Below are positions 25,644-35,156 of a stretch of 38,772 nt of DNA, in pieces. A program made the translations under genes and the position numbers. Numbering within the stretch: the stretch's first letter is position 1; each line of letters starts with the position of its first letter. The notes below the pieces were generated by a model, which did no database searches, had not been told where the DNA came from, and saw only the letters and a list, made by a program, of their open reading frames with translations. Source of the stretch: Flavobacteriales bacterium (GTDB taxonomy: Bacteria; Bacteroidota; Bacteroidia; Flavobacteriales_D; Sanyastnellaceae); NCBI GenBank assembly GCA_947488195.1, contig CANKYR010000009.1, positions 1 through 38,772 on the forward strand, written 5' to 3'.

Positions 25644-28600
25644 TTAGAAGTTATTCAAGTCAACTGGACGCATAATGCCGAACCATTTCAAGATTTTCTC
25701 TCCAATGCCAGGTACATCTACATGTATAATGTAAGTTCCTGATGCGATAGGAATGTTTCTTTCGTTTTTCAAATCCCAATCGATACTTGTGATTTTGTCA
25801 GCTTTCTTGAATTGTCTGATTCTGTTACCATTCAAATCATAGATTGAAACGGTACAAATGTCTGGAAGATTGGTAATCTTAACGCGGTTGTCCAACTGAT
25901 TGGTTTCATATGAACTGAACGCGTAGTAAGGATTAGGAACAATATTGATAATGTCTAGCACTGACGTAAGCGTATTTGCATCGTTCAATGTGGTTGCAAT
26001 ATTCTTCGTTGAGAAGGTATAAATGTTTCTCCATTCGTTAACCGAACCTGCGGTGGTGGTAACGTCAGGATTGTTGTACGAGTAGCTGCTGTATGGTTTA
26101 GCCACACGGATGCTAATGCGAACATCGTTAGGAATAAGACCTTCTTCTACAGAAAGCAGAGGGTGTTCAGGATTTACCAGTCCGCTTCCTACCCACGTAC
26201 ATCCGCGGAATACTTTTTTCCAGTTTGAAGAGCTGATTGATGGATCAGACAATTTGCTGTACAAGAACTCTCCATTGTCATAAGTTGGACTTAAAGCAAG
26301 GCTAGAGGCAGGACTTGTTGCTGAGTAATCTTCGTAGCGAAGGTTCTTAAACACATAAATCCAATGTTGCCCACCGAATAATGGTTGAAAATTGTTTGTG
26401 TATAAACGGGTCGAAGGATTCCAGATCATGTCGCGACCGTTTTCTCCAACTAACCAGCTGTCCTCACCGAAGGCCATGTTCAATCTTTCTCCTGTGCTCA
26501 GGTCAATCGCATATCCAGGGAACCAACCCATACCGATAGCACCTACTAAATCTCCTTCTGCTGAGTTGTATCCGGCCTGTCCTGCTTTTCTTCCGTTTTT
26601 GTCAACTGAAGGTGCGCGACGTACTTTCATTTTTTCGGGATCAACAGTGTTATCACCGTCATTGTCTTCAGCTAGGGAAGAGGTGTATTGCATTTCCAAT
26701 ACAGGACAACGCGTCCATTTCGATTTGTCTTTTGTGAAGACAACATCAACGTTATTCAGGCCTTTAATGTTTGATTTGCGTTGTTGATCAAGTTGGTCTA
26801 GATCGCCTTTAAGAGCATCAGTTGTAGGAGCAACGTTGTTTACAATGATCGTGGCATCATTTGGATCTAGGACTGTTCCTGATACCAAGCAATAGGGCGA
26901 CCATGTTCCTCCGGCAACTGCTTCGTATTTCTCTTGCTCATCTGTGAATGGGAATCCAGAACTTCCTTGCTCAAAGTCGTCATACAACGCTTCTGATAAC
27001 GCTTGTGGATCTGTCCCCTCTGTTTTTACACTTCCTGCACGAATCCAGTTTTGTTCTGAGAATCCTTCAGCATCTTGAATTCCAAGTAACCATGGTTTTG
27101 AAGGGTCATCGTATGAAACAGAAGATGAAAGAAGTTCAGTATAGTGCTTTACTTCTTCACCGTCAACTTGGTAATCGTATTGTCCCCAAGTAACTGAAAG
27201 TCCCCAATCTAGAATTACGTCTTCACTTGAAGTATTGAATTTCTTATAGGTTCCGTAAATGGTTCCGTTGTCAAGATTCTCCAATTCCCAATACATACTG
27301 TCTGGAGTGTCTTCTCCGAATTCAGTTGTTTTTAGACGAAGTTCGAAGTCTGCGGAAGGAACACGCAATGGATCGACAACCTTCACTTGAACAGGACCCT
27401 TGCCGGGAGCGTAGGTTAATTCACTGATTTTGTTGTTCGCAAGGATGATTGCTTCGGTCTCAGAACCCAACAGCAAGTCGTTGTTTCCGTTTCCTTTTCC
27501 TTCAATACGAGTCAATGGAACACCATCTCCGTAATTTGAATTTTGGATAGTGCCACCTAATTCAGGAGAAGGGATGTGTGGGATTGCAGAGATTTTCTGA
27601 ATTTCCCCAATAGCGCTCTTTCTTGAAGAAAGGAATGCTTCGTCTTGACCTTTTTCCAAGGCGATGTCATATTGCGAATAGTTGTTATAACCATATGCAA
27701 TAACCATGAAGTAATAGGTCTTGTGATTAACAAGTGCATTGTTACCTGTTGCGAATGCATCTGTAGTTACCTGGAATGAACGTTGAATTCCTGCATCAGT
27801 GCCATCTACTTTCAATTCAGGAACGATATAACCGGTGAGTGGGTCACGAGAGAAATTGATGATTCGTCCAATTCCGTTTTCAACGTCACACTGCGCAATT
27901 AAACGAGCCTTTTCAATGTCTCCTAAATCGTTTGCGCTCACGTCGTCATTCACTCTTTGGTATACCAAATAACCCTCAAATTTGTATGAACGGTCTTCAA
28001 GAGTCAGTTGTGTTCCGTCAGCTAATTCTTCTGGAATACTTGGGTCAAAACCACCTTGGTCTGGACCGTAGTTCTCTTGATAATTTGTAGAGATTGCATT
28101 GTCATTGTTCAACAATAGAATAATTTCTTTATCCAATTCTTGAACGGCAACATCTGGAGCATCGGGTCCTGAAACCAACTCGAAACAGTTGTCGAACAAT
28201 GATTGTGCTTTGTCATCGAATTCACGCAGTAATCGCACAGATTCAAAAGGATCACCGCTGTTTGCTTTCGCCCATACAACTCCTAACGTAATGTTATTGT
28301 AATCACCAGGTTTCAATGTAAAAGGACCTGCAGCTTGAATGAAACGACGGTCATTTGGTGGATTACCCTCAGACTCTTCAGACCAATCGTCTGTAATTAC
28401 TCCACCTGTTCCCCAATGCAAGGGATCGGTATCGTCTGGGAACATATAATCCGCAGAAATGTCGGTAACATTCGCTCCAGAAGCTCCGTTACCGCCGTAG
28501 TTCATGCGTTGTCCGTTTTTCCAGAAACCTCTCATGTAATTGTAGAAGTGACTCGGTAAAGCGGGCTCACCATTAACAGGATTTTGGCTGTTGTTGTAGT

Positions 28601-29855
28601 AAACGAACTTGCGCATTCCGAAGCGCTCATTATCAATAACGCCATCTCCATAACCAATACCTAAACCTTTGTAAGGAATACCGTCTTGATCGATAGCGTC
28701 GATGATATCAGTTGTTAACGGATTGTCTTTGTTGTCGGCATCTTGATAAGGACCTTCAAAGAAGTCAACTCCAACAGCAGGAGGATTTGAACCGTATCCT
28801 AAAGAAGAAGAAGTTGGCTCATCAAAAGCATCACCATTGTAGCAATATCCCAATCCACGTTGAACGTCACAACCAACGTAGTCATCTGTTGAAGTACCTA
28901 TATCAGGGTCAACCCATGATCCGAAATATGTTTCTGTCAAGGTTTGTGAACCTTGGTTAATCAATACGTAGTTGTAGAAAGTCATATTGTTTACCTCATC
29001 ATTCGAAGTAAACGCAAAGGCTTGTGCACGAATTTCCATACCAATAGGCTGTCCCTGAGACTCAGTGTGGGCATTACCCTTGTCGTTAAAAATCCAATAG
29101 TAAGTTTGGTCCCCGTACAATGGCACGATGTCTTCTCTGCGACGCTCTGCGCAATTGATTTCTCTTAAGAAGTCGTACCATGGATAGTCACCGCTTTGCG
29201 GATTGTAGAACCCATCTTGATCATAATCATAGAAGGGCGCAAGATATAAATCTTGACCAGCTGCCGTATTGCCAATAGCAGGGTACTCATAGAAATATCC
29301 AGGAATGGCATAGTCTGTTGCGCAATCTGTTCCGCCAGCAGCGATACAATCGAAATATGCACGATGCTTTTGCGCATCTTGACGCAATGAAACAAAGAAG
29401 CGGTCGTATTGCTCACAAGTAGACTCAGTCACAGAGGCCGTTCCGTCATTTGTAAGCGGACCTGGCCAGTAGTCGTTTCCTGATCCACGGAACGTTACCG
29501 CCGCTAGTTTCAATTGTTGGTCAGGTGAGATACCTCCCATCCACAATGCTCCTGCATAAATGGAAGAAACTCCGCCACCTTTAGGAACTTCATAGGCTGC
29601 GCGACTCAGTGAGCGGTTTTGCCACATAGAACCTCCGGTTTCGATTAACGCCTTAACGTTATTCCAAGCGAGGTCTCTTAAGCCTGTTGCAGGCGCACAC
29701 AAAGCGGCACGCGAGTCCGTAACGATTTCGTTATTCTGAACCATTCCAGAATTTTCTAGAATAGACTTGTATGCGAAAGCTTGGTTCGCAAATCCAAGTG
29801 CCAAAGCAACTAGACTTATGTATATTTTCTTTCTCATGCTTTTTGAATAATTCAT
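25644..29855 (-). CDS. Giant secreted surface protein with atypical T9SS-like C-terminal domain
   Basis: A 1403-aa protein with a signal peptide (RKKIYISLVALALGFANQAFA, cleavage near residue 28); an in-frame ATG six codons in is an equally good start. The N-terminal part reads GVSSIYAGALWMGGISPDQQLKLAAVTFRG (two pieces of one motif), recurrent in large Bacteroidota T9SS proteins, and has a DYDQDGFYNPQSGDYPW acidic, calcium-type loop. No enzyme motif is recognised. The C-terminal ~100 residues resemble a sorting domain (INIVPNPYYAF, VSIYDLNGNRIRQF, ASGTYIIHVD) but continue past the usual end with KWFGIMRPVDLNNF. It lies 12 bp after the TonB receptor and 20 bp before the PorV-like gene, suggesting a surface complex. 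Function unknown. Confidence 0.82.
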   Translation of the reverse strand: MNYSKSMRKKIYISLVALALGFANQAFAYKSILENSGMVQNNEIVTDSRAALCAPATGLRDLAWNNVKALIETGGSMWQNRSLSRAAYEVPKGGGVSSIYAGALWMGGISPDQQLKLAAVTFRGSGNDYWPGPLTNDGTASVTESTCEQYDRFFVSLRQDAQKHRAYFDCIAAGGTDCATDYAIPGYFYEYPAIGNTAAGQDLYLAPFYDYDQDGFYNPQSGDYPWYDFLREINCAERRREDIVPLYGDQTYYWIFNDKGNAHTESQGQPIGMEIRAQAFAFTSNDEVNNMTFYNYVLINQGSQTLTETYFGSWVDPDIGTSTDDYVGCDVQRGLGYCYNGDAFDEPTSSSLGYGSNPPAVGVDFFEGPYQDADNKDNPLTTDIIDAIDQDGIPYKGLGIGYGDGVIDNERFGMRKFVYYNNSQNPVNGEPALPSHFYNYMRGFWKNGQRMNYGGNGASGANVTDISADYMFPDDTDPLHWGTGGVITDDWSEESEGNPPNDRRFIQAAGPFTLKPGDYNNITLGVVWAKANSGDPFESVRLLREFDDKAQSLFDNCFELVSGPDAPDVAVQELDKEIILLLNNDNAISTNYQENYGPDQGGFDPSIPEELADGTQLTLEDRSYKFEGYLVYQRVNDDVSANDLGDIEKARLIAQCDVENGIGRIINFSRDPLTGYIVPELKVDGTDAGIQRSFQVTTDAFATGNNALVNHKTYYFMVIAYGYNNYSQYDIALEKGQDEAFLSSRKSAIGEIQKISAIPHIPSPELGGTIQNSNYGDGVPLTRIEGKGNGNNDLLLGSETEAIILANNKISELTYAPGKGPVQVKVVDPLRVPSADFELRLKTTEFGEDTPDSMYWELENLDNGTIYGTYKKFNTSSEDVILDWGLSVTWGQYDYQVDGEEVKHYTELLSSSVSYDDPSKPWLLGIQDAEGFSEQNWIRAGSVKTEGTDPQALSEALYDDFEQGSSGFPFTDEQEKYEAVAGGTWSPYCLVSGTVLDPNDATIIVNNVAPTTDALKGDLDQLDQQRKSNIKGLNNVDVVFTKDKSKWTRCPVLEMQYTSSLAEDNDGDNTVDPEKMKVRRAPSVDKNGRKAGQAGYNSAEGDLVGAIGMGWFPGYAIDLSTGERLNMAFGEDSWLVGENGRDMIWNPSTRLYTNNFQPLFGGQHWIYVFKNLRYEDYSATSPASSLALSPTYDNGEFLYSKLSDPSISSSNWKKVFRGCTWVGSGLVNPEHPLLSVEEGLIPNDVRISIRVAKPYSSYSYNNPDVTTTAGSVNEWRNIYTFSTKNIATTLNDANTLTSVLDIINIVPNPYYAFSSYETNQLDNRVKITNLPDICTVSIYDLNGNRIRQFKKADKITSIDWDLKNERNIPIASGTYIIHVDVPGIGEKILKWFGIMRPVDLNNF

Positions 29856-29867
29856 TTTCTCAAAAAA

Positions 29868-32800
29868 TTAAAAATCAAATCTTACCCCTAAACGAATCTG
29901 ACGTGGAGATCCTAAGTTGTAAGGATTGTTCACGAACATACTGTAGTAATTACGGAATGACGTAGGAGAGTTTTGCGTGTTAATCACGTTTTGGTATTGC
30001 GCCGCGGCCAAATATCCATCGTCATCAGGTGTGCCAGTGAATCTGTATACACTTGTCACGTTTTGAGTGTTCAACAAGTTGGTCACCCAGAAATAAACGT
30101 TTAAGTTAGCAGCCTTCTTTTTATCACCTTCCCCACCAAATGCAAGACTAAAGTTTTTATCGAAATTCATATCAACAGTGAACTGCCATGGTAGGCGAGC
30201 GCTGTTTATACCACCCGCAGTTGTTGGACTTAGTTCACCTGTGATAGGAGTAGGGAATACTTGAGCAGTATATGGCACACCAGAACCTAAGTTAGCAATT
30301 AAGTTCGCCCCTGTGTTTGCGAAGATTTGTTTTCCAAACCATACAGGGCCGTTGTATTCTTTTCCTTCTCCGTAACGGTAATCGATTGTTGTTACGATAC
30401 GGTGACGTTGATCGTAGTTGAACGGAGATACAGTACGTAAGTTAGGTAGTCCTGCATTAATCAAAGCCAATTGCGTTTGAGTGGTAGATCCAGTACCGTC
30501 AGCGAACTGAAGGGTATAAGATGTTTTCATCCAAAGGTTTCCGGTTCTTCTTAGATCGTAAGTAAGGGTTAATCCTTTTACAGTACCAAAGTCTAGGTTT
30601 CCGAATGCGCTGTAGGTGCTTGGATATGCACCGTTGAATCTGCGCACTTGAATCATATCGCGCAATTCGCGATAGAATGCTTCAACTTTAATAGAAGATG
30701 TTTTAGAAAGTACTTGTTGGAATCCAAGCGCATAGTCAACTGTTTTTTCAGGACGAAGGTTTGGATTGTTCAACAATACGTTTCTGTTTTCCATAAACAA
30801 GTAATCAACCGGATTAAAGCGGTTGCTTGATGTTGGACGTTGCGTTAAAATGTCGTAGTGAGCGAAGAACAAAGCCTCTTCAGAGATAGGGAATGAGAAT
30901 GCTACACGAGGCATGAAATTCACGGCAGGTGTATATTCTTTGAATGCTTTGCTAGTTAAGGCAGCATCAGGATCAACGCTTAAGTATGGGTTGATTTTTC
31001 CACCAGCAGCAATGCTCGTGAATGGATCGGTAACAAGCGTACCTTGCGCATTGTACCAATTGTCTCCGTCACGGTAACCTTGAATAGCAGTTGGATTGCG
31101 GATATCATCTACATATACAACGAAGTCATCTCCGATGTTCGCAGGACGAGAAGCTCCAAAGCCTTCGAAATCTACCTCACCAGCTGTGTACGCCTCGCTT
31201 ATCACGTAAGGATCGATCGGTACATATTGGTTCGCATCATAGCGGTCAATACGAAGACCTACGTTGAAAATCAAATCATCGAAGGCAAATTTGTCCATGA
31301 TGTAACCTGAGATGTACACAGGCTCGAAGGCACCTACAGCACGGGTGTAGTATGACTCATTACCGTTGGTGTAACGCTCAGAGAAGAAATCGTCTAGTGA
31401 AGGCTTTCTATTTAACATGTTACCTCTATGGTCATAACCGTAATAGGTCACAACATTATTTCCAGAGTTTAACAGGTCGCTTGCTCCAAACATGTCCACT
31501 GAAAGAAAGTCAGGGTTAAGGCCGTCGGTGTTTATGAAATCAGTTCCGTTTGGATCAAGACCTAAAGAAGTTCTTAAGTTATAGTCAAACTCGAATTGAC
31601 CTGTACCAACAAGGTTGCTGTAATCAATGTAAGTAAATGTTCCGTTATTGAAATAATTCGGATCATCCGTATTCAATTCTTGGTTATGGTAGTTGGCATA
31701 TTGGCGGGCCAAAGTCCAAAGGCCAATTGGAGCAATTGCATATCCAGCATCTTTACGTTGCTCGAATTCGAAACCAACTTCAATGGCGTGGTCCCCAATG
31801 TCTGCAGATCCAGAACCTGAAATACGGAATTGATTGTTATTTGAAACGCTGTAGTTATTTGATTTGGCACCAACGTGCGACCACAATCCATAGGTGTCAG
31901 CAGGCTGCTGTCCATTCACTAAACCATTTGCACCTTGAATGTTTGTAATAGAAGCATACGGAGAATTTCCGATTTGCTCGGTTTCAGAAGTGAAATCGTT
32001 GATGGTAGGATCAAAGAATTGTGAATCTGTAATAATTCCATCTGTTCCGTTCAACACTTCAGTCACAAAAGGATTGGTGTTGAATAGAGTGAAGAATTGA
32101 TTCGTGATAGAAGCAAGGTCTGAATTGTATTCAGAAGGGGTGAAATTTACATTCACGTCCTGCCATCCGTTTTGCTCAAAGAAATTACCAGAACTGTTCA
32201 GCGTGTAAGAAGGCTTGCGATAGATATCGAACGTTCCAACGTGACCATATCTGAATAAGTTGTCGCCATGAGCCGCGTCTTGAGATCGGTTGAACGAATG
32301 CGAGTAATCTGCTTGAATTCTATAGAATACGTTTTTAAGGTTAGAGCTTCCTGACTCATCTTCGGCGTTTTTGAAACGCTGAGCGAATTTGGCATAAGCT
32401 CTCCAGTCAACACCTGTGTTTTGTTGGTTGTTCTGCCAGTTAGAAAGCATATTACCATAGTCAAAACCATTACCACGGCTTAACGCTGCAGTACCTCCAA
32501 AAGTAAAGGTTGAAGTTTCAGAAGCGTTCAAATCAATTTTAGCAACAACGTTGGCTTGTCTGTTGCGAACATTCATGCGCGTGTTGATTTTTTCAAAATC
32601 ATTGGCTGTAAGAAAGTCAGCATTGTATAGCGCTCCGTTAACGGTACCATCGGCCTGGACGTTTTGACGCAATGGGTTAGCAAGGATTGCTTGACGAGCG
32701 TCTTCTTTCATGCGGTAAACGCCGCCGAAGGTTGGGCCACCGTCTAAAATATCTGTGTAATTGGCAGAAATGAAGAATCCTAAGATTGGTCTTCCTTTTG

Positions 32801-33629
32801 TGCCGTCAGCTTTTTTTCTGAATAAAATTGGTCCAGATAAAGAACCTTCTAACAAGTTGTAGCCGTATGTGTCTAATCCTTTTGCTTGGTCTCCGATTTT
32901 AAAACCAGAAGTAATGGCTTCAAGTCCACCTGTGTATTTAGAAGATGCAGAGCGAAGGGAGATGTTAATTACACCACCCGTTGCATCTCCTATGTTTGCT
33001 GGAATACCTCCGGTAATAACCGAAACTTCTTCAATCGCAGACTTCGGAAGTGAAGTAGATCCACGAACTTTCATTCCATCGATGTACACCCAAGTAGATC
33101 CTGTGCGTGCTCCACGAATAGAAATTCCACCGCCTGTTCCTGCAGAACTTACCCCGGCAACAGTTTGTGCCAATCCAAGTGCATCACGACTTGGCATTTT
33201 TTCCAATTCTTCACGAGTTACAGTTCCTCCGGAGGCTCCACCATCTTTATCGATAAGCGGAACACGGTATTCCTTAATTTCCACGGTACTCATTTCAACA
33301 CCAGGGCTCAATTCAGCATTCGCGAATTGAATCTTTCCGGCTGAAATCGGAATGCCCGTTTGGCTCTGTGTTTGGTATCCAACAAAATTGAATTGAACTT
33401 CGTAGGTTCCTGGATCAATAGGTTTGATGGTGTATTGACCATCTGGATCTGTTTGTCCACCTGTAATCAGGTTTCCATTCAAAAACAGAACGACATTAAC
33501 GAAGGGAAGAGGCTTCTTGGTCTCTTTGTCAATGACTTTTCCTTTCAAAGTTCCACCATTTCCTTGTGCAAGAGCACTAGATATTGAAAGGGCAATTAAA
33601 CTCAAAAGCAAGTAAAATTTTCTCTGCAT
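29868..33629 (-). CDS. Large TonB-dependent receptor with CarboxypepD_reg-like domain
   Basis: A 1253-aa protein with a signal peptide (cleavage near ALA-QG, residue 21). Residues about 24-110 are a carboxypeptidase-regulatory-like domain (LKGKVIDKETKKPLPFVNVV). The plug follows: REELEKMPSRDALGLAQTVAGV, GISIRGARTGSTWVYIDGMKV, IEEVSVITGGIPANIGDATGG. The rest is a long barrel with extended loops, ending RQIRLGVRFDF with the terminal Phe expected of a BAM substrate. It is large for a receptor, SusC-like in size, but no SusD gene accompanies it; the giant secreted protein 12 bp downstream may be the partner. It is the first gene of the operon. I found only imperfect -7 elements in the 240 bp upstream. 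Confidence 0.93.
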   Translation of the reverse strand: MQRKFYLLLSLIALSISSALAQGNGGTLKGKVIDKETKKPLPFVNVVLFLNGNLITGGQTDPDGQYTIKPIDPGTYEVQFNFVGYQTQSQTGIPISAGKIQFANAELSPGVEMSTVEIKEYRVPLIDKDGGASGGTVTREELEKMPSRDALGLAQTVAGVSSAGTGGGISIRGARTGSTWVYIDGMKVRGSTSLPKSAIEEVSVITGGIPANIGDATGGVINISLRSASSKYTGGLEAITSGFKIGDQAKGLDTYGYNLLEGSLSGPILFRKKADGTKGRPILGFFISANYTDILDGGPTFGGVYRMKEDARQAILANPLRQNVQADGTVNGALYNADFLTANDFEKINTRMNVRNRQANVVAKIDLNASETSTFTFGGTAALSRGNGFDYGNMLSNWQNNQQNTGVDWRAYAKFAQRFKNAEDESGSSNLKNVFYRIQADYSHSFNRSQDAAHGDNLFRYGHVGTFDIYRKPSYTLNSSGNFFEQNGWQDVNVNFTPSEYNSDLASITNQFFTLFNTNPFVTEVLNGTDGIITDSQFFDPTINDFTSETEQIGNSPYASITNIQGANGLVNGQQPADTYGLWSHVGAKSNNYSVSNNNQFRISGSGSADIGDHAIEVGFEFEQRKDAGYAIAPIGLWTLARQYANYHNQELNTDDPNYFNNGTFTYIDYSNLVGTGQFEFDYNLRTSLGLDPNGTDFINTDGLNPDFLSVDMFGASDLLNSGNNVVTYYGYDHRGNMLNRKPSLDDFFSERYTNGNESYYTRAVGAFEPVYISGYIMDKFAFDDLIFNVGLRIDRYDANQYVPIDPYVISEAYTAGEVDFEGFGASRPANIGDDFVVYVDDIRNPTAIQGYRDGDNWYNAQGTLVTDPFTSIAAGGKINPYLSVDPDAALTSKAFKEYTPAVNFMPRVAFSFPISEEALFFAHYDILTQRPTSSNRFNPVDYLFMENRNVLLNNPNLRPEKTVDYALGFQQVLSKTSSIKVEAFYRELRDMIQVRRFNGAYPSTYSAFGNLDFGTVKGLTLTYDLRRTGNLWMKTSYTLQFADGTGSTTQTQLALINAGLPNLRTVSPFNYDQRHRIVTTIDYRYGEGKEYNGPVWFGKQIFANTGANLIANLGSGVPYTAQVFPTPITGELSPTTAGGINSARLPWQFTVDMNFDKNFSLAFGGEGDKKKAANLNVYFWVTNLLNTQNVTSVYRFTGTPDDDGYLAAAQYQNVINTQNSPTSFRNYYSMFVNNPYNLGSPRQIRLGVRFDF

Positions 33630-33869
33630 AAAAACCAGGTTAAGGAATTATTAAACTATCCAACGGGCGCTAAAATAAGGCAAGCTTAGGTTAATTCCCA
33701 AAGTTCGTTAAATCAATATTCGTATTTTTTAATTTTGTTCTGATTATCAGGCGAATAGGTGGTTTAGGCCTAAGTCCTGTGTAAAGCTAAATGATTGTTT
33801 CGGAAATTTAGTTTTTTTTGACTTTTTTCGAAGTCGAAATGAAAAGGTTTTTTACTTTTCTAAGACGGC

Positions 33870-34145
33870 CTATTGTCTGCGAATCCACATGCGCTTGTAC
33901 CAAGGCATATTGCCGAGCCTGCGAGAGCGTATGGATTTTTTCATGTGGCGCTTCATTTGTCTCTTCCCCTTTTTTCCTTGCGCATCTTGGTGTTTTTCTA
34001 CGCTTTTTAAGTATTCACTTTCAATTTTGTCGTGCTGTTCTTTGCGCTTTGCTCCTGAATTTTCAGGAGTAATCACATCGTTTTCTGGCTGACTCCAAGC
34101 CGCAATGCCTATGAAGAAGAAAAGGGAAAATAGAATTGTCTTCAT
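33870..34145 (-). CDS. Small secreted basic protein, unknown function
   Basis: A 91-aa protein with a signal peptide (MKTILFSLFFFIGIAAWSQ, cleavage near residue 18). The mature part is strongly basic, rich in Lys, Arg, Met and His (KKGKRQMKRHMKKSIRSRR) and ends with aromatic and basic residues (MPWYKRMWIRRQ). No family is recognised. Its ATG overlaps the stop of the upstream gene by 4 nt (ATGA), so the two are translationally coupled and likely work together. The signal peptide and coupling favour a real gene despite its size. The 240 bp between it and the TonB receptor gene hold no gene. Confidence 0.68.
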   Translation of the reverse strand: MKTILFSLFFFIGIAAWSQPENDVITPENSGAKRKEQHDKIESEYLKSVEKHQDAQGKKGKRQMKRHMKKSIRSRRLGNMPWYKRMWIRRQ

Positions 34146-35041
34146 TTTCTGAATTCGTATGAGTATTTCGTAATCACAATGTCTTTCGACCCCATATCCT
34201 GATCCAAAGTAGCCTCAATGAATGATGTTGGCGTATACAAGATTTCAATTTCGCGTTGTAATATACTGTTGGTGTAATAGGAAACCTTGGTCAAATTACC
34301 AATTCGATCATAGTGAAACGTCTCGCGCTTGGTCTCTTTGTTCGATGAACTTTCAACGGTTGCTATTTCTTCAATCCAACCATTGTCATTGTAGGTGTAT
34401 TGTTTTCCGAAACTTTTACCGCTAAGTGTCAACTCTTTTTCTTCCAGAGTAACAAATCCAGCGGAATCACGATAAACAAGATCCACTGAATAGGGAAGGC
34501 CGTAATTGTTGAAGCTTTCTTTTCGAAGTATCAAGTTAGATGGTTCGCTGTACTTAAATGATTCCGAGTTTACAGTAACCGTAAGTCCGGGGATTAATTT
34601 TAGCTTTTCTATACTCTTGTTTTCAGAAACGGAATTGTCAATTCGCTCCACTCGCCCTTTTTGATCGTAGAAAAATGCTGTTGTAGCATATCCGTTCCTA
34701 CCCAATTCATTTCTGTTCTGAACCAATCCCAACTCATTGCGATCAAATACGATGTGCGTGCTGTCAACAATACTCAACACACTGGTAACGGCGTCTATTT
34801 TCGAGAGCTGACCTGTTTCGTTGAAATGGTAGACAGTAATATCTGGACGGTTCTCTATGGATTTGCCTGTGCGCTTAATTTGGCATACTCCGGTAATGGT
34901 TGAAATTTTGTTTTGCCAAAGGAATTCCTGACTGAAAAACATTTCTTGTTGAAATGCTTTTCCTTCGCGATTGTCTATAATCTGCGCATTTGCCAATTGA
35001 ACAATCGAAACGAAAAGTAGAATGACGATGTTTCTAATCAT
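34142..35041 (-). CDS. Secreted protein with YD-repeat-like segments, unknown function
   Basis: A 299-aa protein with a signal peptide (MIRNIVILLFVSIVQLANA, cleavage after residue 19). The mature protein has repeated segments of the form YxxxGxLxxI/V: YHFNETGQLSKIDAV, FFYDQKGRVERID, YTYNDNGWIEEIA, FHYDRIGNLTKVSYY. These resemble YD/Rhs-type beta hairpins found in several Bacteroidota periplasmic or surface proteins, but the protein is far too short for an Rhs toxin. It is first in a two-gene unit and divergent from glyA. Role unknown. Confidence 0.75.
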   Translation of the reverse strand: MIRNIVILLFVSIVQLANAQIIDNREGKAFQQEMFFSQEFLWQNKISTITGVCQIKRTGKSIENRPDITVYHFNETGQLSKIDAVTSVLSIVDSTHIVFDRNELGLVQNRNELGRNGYATTAFFYDQKGRVERIDNSVSENKSIEKLKLIPGLTVTVNSESFKYSEPSNLILRKESFNNYGLPYSVDLVYRDSAGFVTLEEKELTLSGKSFGKQYTYNDNGWIEEIATVESSSNKETKRETFHYDRIGNLTKVSYYTNSILQREIEILYTPTSFIEATLDQDMGSKDIVITKYSYEFRK

Positions 35042-35045
35042 AGTG

Positions 35046-35053
35046 CAAACATA
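35046..35053 (-). promoter_or_regulatory. Candidate -7 element of the YD-repeat-like gene
   Basis: On the minus strand this reads TATGTTTG, an exact TAnnTTTG. It ends only 5 bp before the ATG at 35041, so the transcript would be leaderless or nearly so. No -33 TTG is seen. Confidence 0.35.
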
Positions 35054-35108
35054 AAACCGAAGTGAATAAGTTCGTGCATTGGTGGAAAAGCTTTGCTTTT
35101 CTTATGCA

Positions 35109-35138
35109 TTTGTTTTCGATCGAACGCACGTACTTTTG
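35109..35138 (+). promoter_or_regulatory. Promoter of glyA (-33 TTTG, -7 TACTTTTG)
   Basis: TTTG at 35109-35112 and TACTTTTG at 35131-35138, separated by 18 bp, fit the Bacteroidota promoter consensus exactly. Transcription should start near 35145, about 12 nt before the ATG at 35157. It supports that start over in-frame codons further upstream, which would lie within or before the promoter. Confidence 0.65.
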
Positions 35139-35156
35139 GTCCATACATATAGCACT

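Noticed and set aside
26392..26787. 131-codon plus-strand frame inside the giant secreted protein gene
   Set aside because: It is a shadow of the minus-strand gene with no recognisable motif or spacing to any neighbour.
32869..33330. 153-codon open frame on the plus strand inside the large TonB receptor
   Set aside because: It is antisense to the conserved plug region of the receptor, with Pro-rich low-complexity translation and no start context.
33820..33839. Inverted repeat GACTT/AAGTC with T-rich loop as terminator of the small basic protein gene
   Set aside because: On the minus strand it is followed by A residues rather than T, so it would not terminate that transcript.
35079..35156. 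Longer glyA starting upstream of 35157
   Set aside because: The extra 26 residues do not match the family and overlap the consensus promoter at 35109-35138.
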